DNA from: a bacterium Ga0077546
GTDB lineage: Bacteria > Cyanobacteriota > Vampirovibrionia > Obscuribacterales > Obscuribacteraceae
Assembly (NCBI GenBank): GCA_001464165.1
Contig: LNEX01000084.1
Coordinates: 1-14,008, forward strand
DNA: 14,008 bases
Reading direction: 5' to 3'
Shown: positions 1 through 6,340 of the stretch, one piece after another
Position numbering within the stretch: the stretch's first letter is position 1
How the letters are laid out: each line of letters opens with the position of its first letter
Program-made: the position numbers and the translations under genes
Notes under the pieces: model-generated
Database searches by the model: none
What the model was told of the DNA's origin: nothing
What the model saw: the letters and a program-made list of their open reading frames with translations, nothing else

Positions 1-64
1 AACCCACTAATAATTGAAAAAGCTACGTAATAAAGTGGTCAAAACGGAAAAAAGAATAACAAAA

Positions 65-1207
65 ATGATGAAACTATCGCTTCACTTAGCACTCTCAGGC
101 CTTCTTGCACTATCTTCTGCTACAGCAGCATTTGCCGAAGCACCGATCTTTTCGCAATACTCCTATGTCCAGGCAAAGCAAAAGGCTGAACAAGATCACA
201 AACTACTACTAATTGACTTCACCGCATCTTGGTGTCCTCCCTGTAAGAGAATGGAATCTTCCACATGGCCTGACGAGGCGCTGCAAGCCTGGGTCAAAGA
301 AAACGCCATTGCCATTCAGATTGATGTAGACGAAGACAAGAAGACCACCTCAGCCCTAAAAGTCAGCGCCATGCCTACCCTTGTCTTATTCTCGACAGAC
401 GGAAGCACCACTGAAGTGGGACGCCAGGTCGGCTTGATCAGCCCAGCAGAACTGCTGCGATGGCTGAAAGAGGCAAAGAGCGGAAAAACTGGCGAAGAGC
501 TTGAGAAAGCGCAAGCCGCTTCTGATGACAACGCCACCTGGGAGCGCATTTCGGCAGCACGCCAATTGATGATGTCGCAAAAGTATGCCGAAGCCCTTGA
601 AGAGTACTTATGGCTCTGGAATAACCTCAAAAATGATGATGCTCATACAACGTTTGGCGAGCTGCGCCTGAAGATGGTACCAGTAGAAATAAAGCAACTT
701 TGTGCATCATATCCAGCAGGCAAAACTAAAATGGGCGAGCTGCGAGATGCCGCTGAAAAAGCCGACAATAGAGCAGATTGGATCATCTTAAATGGCATAC
801 TCGATGACAATGGTCGCACATTAACCTGGTTCGACAATGCAAAAAGCGATCCAAAGAAGCTTGAGACCATCAGCAAAAACAGCGCACTACTTGAGCCCGT
901 TTTATTCTCTAACTGCCGGTGGGCTGACGCGGCAAAATATCTCTATCCGCAACCACTAGCGAAAATTGCCGAATATCACAAGCGCGCTGAAGATATGAAA
1001 AAGCCGCGTCCCGACACAGAAGTCTCCAAAGATTTTGACCCGTTTCCTAGCATGATTCTTTTGGTTTATGGTGCTTACATTGGTGCAAATAAAGAAGCTG
1101 AAGCCCAGAAGATTGCCGATGAATGCTTACGCTTAGACGACACCCCAGCAATGCATACTGCTTTAGAAAATATGGCAAAGAGTATGCGTGCAGCACGGGG
1201 CAAATGA
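65..1207 (+). CDS. Exported thioredoxin-fold protein with a long helical C-terminal region
   Basis: Predicted extracytoplasmic thiol:disulfide oxidoreductase of 380 residues. Residues 1-24 form a signal peptide (hydrophobic LALSGLLALSS core, then an AFA|EA cleavage site), so it should act in the periplasm or on the cell surface. The thioredoxin domain covers about residues 28-137, with the active site WCPPC (C57, C60) and the cis-proline loop AMPT (P104), both intact. WCPPCKRM followed by a ESSTW segment resembles the thioredoxin_7/DsbD-gamma type rather than classic TrxA. The remaining 240 or so residues are charged and mainly helical (for example YAEALEEYLWLW), perhaps TPR-like; I do not recognise them. 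An in-frame TTG at 14 would add 17 basic residues. I prefer the ATG at 65 (or the adjacent ATG at 68) because it places a normal n-region before the signal core. No strong Shine-Dalgarno is visible. The gene stands alone and converges on the next one. Redox function is likely; the substrate is unknown. Confidence 0.87.
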   Translation: MMKLSLHLALSGLLALSSATAAFAEAPIFSQYSYVQAKQKAEQDHKLLLIDFTASWCPPCKRMESSTWPDEALQAWVKENAIAIQIDVDEDKKTTSALKVSAMPTLVLFSTDGSTTEVGRQVGLISPAELLRWLKEAKSGKTGEELEKAQAASDDNATWERISAARQLMMSQKYAEALEEYLWLWNNLKNDDAHTTFGELRLKMVPVEIKQLCASYPAGKTKMGELRDAAEKADNRADWIILNGILDDNGRTLTWFDNAKSDPKKLETISKNSALLEPVLFSNCRWADAAKYLYPQPLAKIAEYHKRAEDMKKPRPDTEVSKDFDPFPSMILLVYGAYIGANKEAEAQKIADECLRLDDTPAMHTALENMAKSMRAARGK

Positions 1208-1326
1208 ACCCTTGGCAGCATTTCCCGACTAAGAATGGAAACGTTTCAATATCCTCTCTATTCAATCCCTCGAAATCGAAGAGAGTTGCTGACACAACTT
1301 AAAAATATCAGAATTCACAGTAGCAG

Positions 1327-4200
1327 CTACAACCCACCCCCGAGGCCGCCGCAGTTATTGATCATAAAAGAGCCAATCAGGTGCACAATCATTGGTGCAA
1401 GAACAACGATACCACCAGCTTTGGCGTAAACAGGCCACGTTCTTAATTTCCGTCCTCTGACAAAGGCTATTGCCACCACAATTGAAATCAGTAGTGCTAT
1501 CGCTGTCAGCAGTCGCGAAATGTCACGAGCACAATCGTAACCATAATCAGCCAGCTGACCCACTTCATTTGATTGACCATAGCGAGGATCAACTGGAGCA
1601 CCAACCAGACCACCAACGAAAGCAGCTGGGTGACCGACAGAGTCGTTGCTGGCGCCTGGATTAAGCCTATTGTTCTTGTAGTCTTTGGCATAATCCAGCA
1701 CCACTGCGCCGGTCGCTGGTGTAACCAGCCGATAATTGCTGGCCAAAACCTGGGCCTCATGCTGCTGACCACGTGCAAGAAGCCTTGTCACCTCATCTTT
1801 AGCCCAGAGAGCACTTACTTGAGCTGACACTTGGCGATCATCAACCACAGGACAGTGCGGCTTGTCTAATGCAATTGTTCGCTCAATAGCTAGTTGATTT
1901 GTGTTCTTTGTTCCCTTCTCCCAAATAGGCAGAAGCGCTTTCAAGCTTCTTGCCGAAGCCTCAGTGCCAACAGTTTCGTAGGTAATCAGACCAGAGGCAT
2001 CCTCCATCCGCAAAGCAGATAGCAGCGCATTGGAACCAGATTCAATTTGCAAATCGTACAGACAAACGCGATGAACCAAATCTAGCACCGCCGAATCCGC
2101 CAGCTTTGGCTCAATTGGTTGCGGTCCATGAATCCAGAGCACCGCAGTGTTAGGCTGTTCTGCCGCAGTCTCAATGGCTTCTCTCAAGGCGGTCCAATTG
2201 TCTTGGCCGCCCTCAAAAGCATCAGCATTGATAACAATCTGAGTGGGCTTGCCAGCGAATGCAATAATCGGCTTAAGACGCTCTGGAATATTTGCCACAG
2301 CCTCTTTTATCTGCGCGGTATGATCTTTCAGTGAAGCCGATGAGTCGATAAGCACAAAGAGACGCTTAGGAGCAGGGGTGACGATCTCTTTTAAGCGCTC
2401 AACAATAAATCGGGGCTTGCGCGAGTACCAATCAAGGGTGGCAGTTTCAGTGAACGGCGTGCTTCTCTGCACAACAAAAGCAGCGGCACCAGCAATGAGG
2501 TCATTATTTTTGATTATGCCTTCGAGACTATAACCCGCTGCTTTCTTCTTGAGCACAAGGCCAGAAACACTTGGTTTTGGCGCAACTAAAGAGGTGATAT
2601 TGACCCGGTGGCGCTTCGTTTGAATGAAATTACTGGCTAACATCTGCGGCAATTTCATTGAACAGACTTTGCCATCGGTGGTTTCAAGAGGCAACTTAAA
2701 ACCAATTCTAATCTTCGACTCGCCTCCGCTGGCCGGCACGGGGAAACACTGCACGAGAAGGCGATCTGGTGCCGACATTGTCACCAATAGTTCGTCTCTC
2801 TGATTCTCTGCTACAGCTTGATAGGCTTGCTGAACTTTGGCAGTAGAAGCAAAGACGCCCTCACGCGGCTCTCCGTCAACCCACAAAGTCACCCGCGACA
2901 CCACCGCTTGCTTCGGAATTGCTATCTCACAGCGGGCTTCTTGCGGCGAAGCAGAAGAGTTGTGGAATGTCAGTGTCCAATCAAACGAGCTCGACAGCAT
3001 AGCAGCATCAAGATTCCCCAAAATTTGCGACTTGGCTAAAGAAAGCCCCGCTATTTTGGCACCAACGAGTACATTTATTGGTTCTTGCCCTAATTCCTGG
3101 GTCTTTTTTGCCTTAGGTTCAGAGTCGAAATATGACTTTCCACTGACCTTAAAATATAACTCTCTATCGCTCTCTGTACGCGAGTCTAGGCCGCGACTGG
3201 GAATGAGAAGTTCGGCCAAGGCGAAGCCACCCAGCGGATATTTTGAAGGGCGCAAATCTTCATCTGTTGCTACGGCGCGCAGGGCCGAAATGGCCTTTCC
3301 CTGTTCTTCAAGTGGCGCTACTCGAACCTCATTTACTCTAGCCTGAACAAAAAGAGCACGTGCCATCGGTGTAAAAACAAAGAGAAACGACAAAAGCACA
3401 CCCAATACCGAAAAGGTCGTGGTTACTCGGCGAATGTTCGCTTCAGTTTTGTGCCAGAGATCAAGACCGAGGCAAAGTGATGCAAACAGCAAAAATGGCG
3501 AGGTGCAAAGCAACAGCATCCAACCAAATTTGCAGGCCGGATTGGTGTGCAAAAAAAAGACGGAGGTAAACCAGATGGCTGACCAAGCAGCCGAAAGCCC
3601 CAAAGCAAAACCATTCATCAGCCCGATTAAACGTGGTCTGACTAAGTATCTCTTGCGCACCGCAGACCAAACAACAAAGTTGAAGAAAGGCACAACGAGC
3701 AGCAGTGCCAATTTTGCTAGCTCCTCCCCAAAATTCGGTTGCTTCACTGTGGAAAGAGCGAAAACACCGTAAGCGAGAAGACTGAGCCCTGGCAATATTG
3801 CACCCAAGGTAATGACAAAAACACCCTCAAGCGGAGCTGCGAATATTCGATGCTCTTTATTTGATCGAAAGAGAAATCGCTCTGCCACAATGTGGAAGAC
3901 AACGGCCAGAGCTGTCATCACAGCCAGTGATAGGCAAAACACTATTGGTGTCTTGCTAAAACAAACAGACGTAGCCACTAGCACGATGGCGATTGACAGA
4001 TAGAGCGATGGTTCTTTGAAAATGGGCCGAGTGCCACCATCAAAGCCATTTATTCGCGAGGCCGCAAAGTCTGGGTCCACCAAACTTGGATCGTCCAGCA
4101 GAGCACTCTCCTCAACTTCAGGGCCCGAAGCCTGGTCTTTAACTTGGTCTTTAGCCGACTCGTTAGCAAGATCCGGCACGGGTTGTTCTATGGTGTTCAT
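1327..4200 (-). CDS. Polytopic membrane protein with extracytoplasmic VIT and von Willebrand factor A domains
   Basis: A 957-residue protein. After an acidic cytoplasmic N-terminus of about 60 residues come roughly seven transmembrane helices (66-82, 85-107, 124-149, 158-179, 190-213, 225-247, 260-285). Then follow a VIT (inter-alpha-trypsin inhibitor) domain at about 395-505, a von Willebrand A domain at about 610-735 with MIDAS motif DSSAS (D619-S623), a segment LVTPATGAVVLD (825-836) typical of bacterial VIT/vWA proteins, and two C-terminal helices (894-914, 926-947) before a glycine-rich end. Basic loops (RFLFRSNKEHR, VRKRYLVRPR, HKTEANIRR, VRGRKLR) alternate so that the VIT/vWA part lies outside the membrane. 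Helices 4-5 carry GEELAK and GLMNGFALG, reminiscent of PrsW/CPBP intramembrane proteases. Proteins of this general layout occur with exosortase/PEP-CTERM-type systems, but no sorting enzyme is seen here. Start: ATG at 4200 has GAGG 8 nt upstream. A TTG at 4269 would add a hydrophobic segment that upsets the topology. The function is probably adhesion or complex assembly at the envelope, inferred only from the domains. Confidence 0.85.
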   Translation of the reverse strand: MNTIEQPVPDLANESAKDQVKDQASGPEVEESALLDDPSLVDPDFAASRINGFDGGTRPIFKEPSLYLSIAIVLVATSVCFSKTPIVFCLSLAVMTALAVVFHIVAERFLFRSNKEHRIFAAPLEGVFVITLGAILPGLSLLAYGVFALSTVKQPNFGEELAKLALLLVVPFFNFVVWSAVRKRYLVRPRLIGLMNGFALGLSAAWSAIWFTSVFFLHTNPACKFGWMLLLCTSPFLLFASLCLGLDLWHKTEANIRRVTTTFSVLGVLLSFLFVFTPMARALFVQARVNEVRVAPLEEQGKAISALRAVATDEDLRPSKYPLGGFALAELLIPSRGLDSRTESDRELYFKVSGKSYFDSEPKAKKTQELGQEPINVLVGAKIAGLSLAKSQILGNLDAAMLSSSFDWTLTFHNSSASPQEARCEIAIPKQAVVSRVTLWVDGEPREGVFASTAKVQQAYQAVAENQRDELLVTMSAPDRLLVQCFPVPASGGESKIRIGFKLPLETTDGKVCSMKLPQMLASNFIQTKRHRVNITSLVAPKPSVSGLVLKKKAAGYSLEGIIKNNDLIAGAAAFVVQRSTPFTETATLDWYSRKPRFIVERLKEIVTPAPKRLFVLIDSSASLKDHTAQIKEAVANIPERLKPIIAFAGKPTQIVINADAFEGGQDNWTALREAIETAAEQPNTAVLWIHGPQPIEPKLADSAVLDLVHRVCLYDLQIESGSNALLSALRMEDASGLITYETVGTEASARSLKALLPIWEKGTKNTNQLAIERTIALDKPHCPVVDDRQVSAQVSALWAKDEVTRLLARGQQHEAQVLASNYRLVTPATGAVVLDYAKDYKNNRLNPGASNDSVGHPAAFVGGLVGAPVDPRYGQSNEVGQLADYGYDCARDISRLLTAIALLISIVVAIAFVRGRKLRTWPVYAKAGGIVVLAPMIVHLIGSFMINNCGGLGGGL

Positions 4201-4208
4201 GGCAAATA

Positions 4209-4212
4209 CCTC
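4209..4212 (-). promoter_or_regulatory. Ribosome binding site that decides the start of the VIT/vWA gene
   Basis: On the minus strand GAGG stands 8 nt before the ATG at 4200, close to ideal. The longer TTG-initiated reading frame at 4269 has no comparable site, so the shorter protein is preferred. Confidence 0.65.
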
Positions 4213-4215
4213 GGC

Positions 4216-4249
4216 AAAGAAAAGAAAGAACGGCAGAAAAATACTGCCG
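4216..4249 (-). terminator. Terminator-like hairpin in the leader of the VIT/vWA gene
   Basis: Read on the minus strand, CGGCAG and CTGCCG form a perfect 6-bp GC-rich stem with a 7-nt loop (4231-4249). A T-rich stretch (TTCTTTCTTTTCTTT, 4216-4230) follows immediately. This has the shape of a Rho-independent terminator, although the T tract is interrupted by cytosines. It lies only 16 nt before the ATG and downstream of the predicted promoter at 4351-4379. It could end transcription from the DUF3179 cluster, act as an attenuator of the VIT/vWA gene, or both. Confidence 0.45.
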
Positions 4250-4292
4250 CAGCAAAAGATGCGAATCAAATTGAATAAGACAGCGTAAAGCT

Positions 4293-4325
4293 GCTCATCG
4301 AGATCTGCACTGGTGGCAGATGAGC
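4293..4325 (-). promoter_or_regulatory. Upstream leader hairpin of the VIT/vWA gene
   Basis: ATCTGC (4303-4308) and GCAGAT (4316-4321) pair around a 7-nt loop. After an asymmetric bulge of six bases, GCTC (4293-4296) and GAGC (4322-4325) extend the stem. In the minus-strand RNA the CTGCC of this element could instead pair with GGCAG of the terminator-like hairpin downstream, a layout compatible with alternative folding. This is seen by eye only; no folding energy was computed. Confidence 0.35.
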
Positions 4326-4350
4326 GAGAACCGGCAAATTTCGTTAAGGC

Positions 4351-4379
4351 ATTATCATACTCCCCGAAAGCCTTTGCAA
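4351..4379 (-). promoter_or_regulatory. Predicted sigma70-type promoter of the VIT/vWA gene
   Basis: On the minus strand TTGCAA (4374-4379; 4 of 6 consensus bases) is followed after exactly 17 nt by GATAAT (4351-4356; 5 of 6). Transcription would start near 4344, giving a 5' untranslated leader of about 145 nt that contains both hairpins and ends in the GAGG site. This suggests that the VIT/vWA gene is transcribed separately from the upstream DUF3179 gene, which ends at 4432. Confidence 0.5.
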
Positions 4380-4431
4380 TAGTGCATTTTGGCTACGGGG
4401 AGGGAGTTCCCCCATTAAACGGGTTTTGCAG

Positions 4432-5499
4432 CTACCTAAACCTATAATCTCGATCAAAGCCAGTTTCAATAGATAAAACTTTTGTTTCTGGATGCTCTTT
4501 CACCCAAGCAGCCCAAGAAGTTGCTACCACGGGCAATGCTTTGAGCTGAGTACCTTGCAGGGATTGCACACACACCAGAGGCCGCCCACTACGTGCTGAC
4601 CAGAGCGAATGGGTCTGCTCATCAGCCACTAAATGCTCACCACTATAGAGAAAGGCAGTCCCACTAAACTTACAATTTAAGCCACCTACAGAACTCTCAT
4701 AGGCCACCATAGATTTGTTCTGTTCATCATAGAAAGCCGTTACAAGCAAGTCACCAAGCTCAACTTCCACGACGTTGTGCCAAACAATTATACGCAAAGG
4801 AAAAGCAAGGGCTGCACCACTCTTATCAACGATACCAAACACCGAATCACTGGGTACTAGGTAGCTCGCTTGAGAGGCGCTGAGCAAAGGCGGATGGCTT
4901 AACCGAGCAGCATAATACTTGGGGCCTGCCCAATAAATTTCTTGAGGAGGCACACAACTGACCTTACCTTTAGCGAAATGGTGCACAAGCCTGGGGTCAA
5001 GGCGATGATAAAGCAACGCCTTAAAAGCTAGATACGATGCCGATTCAGCTTTGGTTGGTACAATCTTCTTCTGAGCGATCCAACCTTCCCAACCAACTAG
5101 GTCATCAGCAAATTTCTGGTCTGTATGCCGCTCAAGAAGCGCAATCAGTCTTTCTCTAACTTCAACGTTATCGCTGCTAGTCAAAGCCTCGACAACCTTG
5201 GCAGCATCCAGCGGCTGCCAATCTTGCGCTAGCAAAAGCGCCGAATTTCTTTGTACTTTTGCGTCGCCATACATGAGGTCTAGAATAGCCAGATTATGGC
5301 TATCCAAATGAGCATTCAACCACTTCGCCACAGGAACAGCTGCAGCGACACCAAGGCGCATGTCCTCAATGCGCTGCATTGCTTCTAGGTGATGCAGGCT
5401 GTCACGTTCAGCTTGATTGCGCCGCCACCCCAGAGCAGACACCATAATAACGAAGGCCACAATCATCAATGAAACTTCCCAGCGAGCAGGTTTCTTCAT
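4432..5499 (-). CDS. Membrane-anchored divergent DUF3179 protein
   Basis: A 355-residue protein of unknown biochemical role. Residues 8-25 form an uncleaved-looking transmembrane anchor. Residues 55-130 are helical with HEAT-like pairs (NSALLLAQDW, VRERLIALLERH). Residues 185-355 match the DUF3179 pattern I know: VFGIVDKSGAALAFPLRIIVWH (218-241, with the conserved WH), then a beta-rich section, GTAFLYSGEHLVADEQTHSLWS (280-301), and the ending LPVVATSWAAWVKEHPET with TGFDRDYRFR. The family usually carries a CPLC motif in the middle; here the equivalent stretch reads AFYDEQNKS (255-263) and has no cysteine. The ATG lies 5 nt after the stop of the upstream ABM gene, so the two are probably co-transcribed and coupled; no clear Shine-Dalgarno precedes it. 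The family assignment is fairly secure; the function is not known to me. Confidence 0.8.
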   Translation of the reverse strand: MKKPARWEVSLMIVAFVIMVSALGWRRNQAERDSLHHLEAMQRIEDMRLGVAAAVPVAKWLNAHLDSHNLAILDLMYGDAKVQRNSALLLAQDWQPLDAAKVVEALTSSDNVEVRERLIALLERHTDQKFADDLVGWEGWIAQKKIVPTKAESASYLAFKALLYHRLDPRLVHHFAKGKVSCVPPQEIYWAGPKYYAARLSHPPLLSASQASYLVPSDSVFGIVDKSGAALAFPLRIIVWHNVVEVELGDLLVTAFYDEQNKSMVAYESSVGGLNCKFSGTAFLYSGEHLVADEQTHSLWSARSGRPLVCVQSLQGTQLKALPVVATSWAAWVKEHPETKVLSIETGFDRDYRFR

Positions 5500-5504
5500 T
5501 GGCG

Positions 5505-5828
5505 TTACAAAAGCCCGAATGAATCAGGGAGAGCCGCCAACAAATCATCAACCACAGTCATCTTGAGTATCACCCGTGGTATCTCATCCAAATATTCCTC
5601 CACGTGCATTTGCTTAGACTCTTCTTCAATAATAAGGTGACCCTGCTGCCAGCTTTCTTTATCAGGCCACTGGGCATAGGCAATCCAGACACCCTCTTCG
5701 GTAGAATGCAGCCTGGCCCCAAGTGAGCCATACTCTTGCACCATGTTTTCAGTGACTGTACGCCATGCCGCGCGAAAAGGCTCTTCTAGACCAGGCTTCA
5801 CTTTAAGCTCATAGAGCACACAAAACAT
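5505..5828 (-). CDS. ABM-type (antibiotic biosynthesis monooxygenase-like) small protein
   Basis: A 107-residue cytoplasmic protein with the ferredoxin-like dimeric alpha+beta pattern of the ABM superfamily: strand MFCVLYELKVKPG, helix EEPFRAAWRTVTENMVQEYG, strand ARLHS, strand VWIAYAQWPDKESW, helix, and a last strand PRVILKMTVVDDL. Members include cofactor-free monooxygenases as well as many small proteins of unknown role; no catalytic residue can be assigned. Start: the frame opens at a TTG (5840), but the ATG at 5828 has GAGG 6 nt upstream, and the TTG overlaps that site, so the ATG is chosen. It lies 39 nt downstream of the VOC gene and 5 nt upstream of the DUF3179 gene, in the middle of a three-gene unit. 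The neighbouring glyoxalase-fold protein suggests handling of a small reactive metabolite, which is inference. Confidence 0.75.
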   Translation of the reverse strand: MFCVLYELKVKPGLEEPFRAAWRTVTENMVQEYGSLGARLHSTEEGVWIAYAQWPDKESWQQGHLIIEEESKQMHVEEYLDEIPRVILKMTVVDDLLAALPDSFGLL

Positions 5829-5834
5829 TGTTTT

Positions 5835-5838
5835 CCTC
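5835..5838 (-). promoter_or_regulatory. Ribosome binding site that decides the start of the ABM gene
   Basis: GAGG on the minus strand, 6 nt before the ATG at 5828. It overlaps the alternative TTG at 5840, which argues against that start. Confidence 0.6.
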
Positions 5839-5867
5839 AATCAGAATGGGGTAATAATATTAACGCT

Positions 5868-6254
5868 TTACCGTTGATAAACCTCTAGGGGCAGGTTATC
5901 TGGGTCACGGAAGAAAGTAAACTGCTTGCCAGTAATTTCATCAACACGAATATCCTCAGCCTCTACACCCCGACCACGCAAATAGCTCAACACAGCCAAT
6001 ACATCTTCGACTTCAAAGGCAAGGTGGCGCAGACCACAAGCCTCAGGATTACTAACTCGAGCCGGTGGGTCGGGAAAGGAAAATAATTCTATTTGATTGA
6101 GCCCTACGCGCAAATCAAGCTTGTAGGAACCACGCCCCTGGCGATAGGTCTCTTCTATGACTTCAAAACCCAGTATTTCAGTATAAAAACGCTTCGACTT
6201 GGCATAGTCAGAGCAGATTATGGCAACATGGTGAATTTTACTAGCCCCAAACAC
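5868..6254 (-). CDS. yaeR: VOC/glyoxalase-fold metalloprotein of the YaeR (GloA2) type
   Basis: A 128-residue protein, essentially the length of E. coli YaeR (129), and similar along its whole length as I recall that sequence: IHHVAIICSDYAKSKRFY, ILGF, QIELFSFPDPPARVSNPEACGLRHLAF, VEDV, IRVDEITGKQFTFFRDPDNLPLEVY. The vicinal-oxygen-chelate metal ligands appear intact (a histidine at 8/9, E56, H77, E124). It probably binds a divalent metal and acts on an unidentified electrophile or thiol adduct; YaeR's own substrate is not well defined. It starts with GTG, supported by GAGGG 6 nt upstream; there is no in-frame ATG nearby. It is the first gene of the VOC-ABM-DUF3179 unit and is divergent from the hydrolase gene, with 86 nt between the two start codons. 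Confidence in the family is high, in the reaction low. Confidence 0.88.
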   Translation of the reverse strand: MFGASKIHHVAIICSDYAKSKRFYTEILGFEVIEETYRQGRGSYKLDLRVGLNQIELFSFPDPPARVSNPEACGLRHLAFEVEDVLAVLSYLRGRGVEAEDIRVDEITGKQFTFFRDPDNLPLEVYQR

Positions 6255-6260
6255 AAAGAA

Positions 6261-6265
6261 CCCTC
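6261..6265 (-). promoter_or_regulatory. Ribosome binding site supporting a GTG start
   Basis: GAGGG on the minus strand, 6 nt before the GTG at 6254, which confirms the unusual start codon of the YaeR-like gene. Confidence 0.6.
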
Positions 6266-6282
6266 GTCTCTACACTGCCAAA

Positions 6283-6293
6283 TTATCTGATAA
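6283..6293. promoter_or_regulatory. Short palindrome in the divergent promoter region (possible operator)
   Basis: TTATC and GATAA form an 11-nt inverted repeat with one central base, between the divergent YaeR-like and hydrolase genes. On the minus strand it contains GATAAT, a plausible -10 box for the VOC gene, although no good -35 stands at the right distance. It may be an operator, or simply an AT-rich promoter element. Confidence 0.25.
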
Positions 6294-6340
6294 GCTTTGC
6301 CAACTAATTTTTGTTTATTGGTAAGACCAGAGTCACTATT

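Noticed and set aside
1208..1326. Terminator between the convergent thioredoxin and VIT/vWA genes
   Set aside because: Only a 5-bp CTCTC/GAGAG pairing with a long loop and no T tract is visible; too weak to call.
1573..1827. Plus-strand open frame of 84 codons
   Set aside because: It is a shadow of the VIT/vWA gene, with no ribosome binding site or plausible protein features.
2837..3346. 169-codon open frame on the plus strand
   Set aside because: It lies wholly antisense to the well-supported VIT/vWA gene and has no recognisable domain.
4201..4269. N-terminal extension of the VIT/vWA protein from a TTG codon, with a signal-like hydrophobic stretch
   Set aside because: The ATG at 4200 has a strong GAGG site. 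The added segment would invert a topology that fits the positive-inside rule well, and it covers a terminator-like hairpin.
4381..4431. GC-rich stretch after the DUF3179 stop as a terminator
   Set aside because: The G and C runs can form only a very short stem with an unworkable loop, and no T tract follows.
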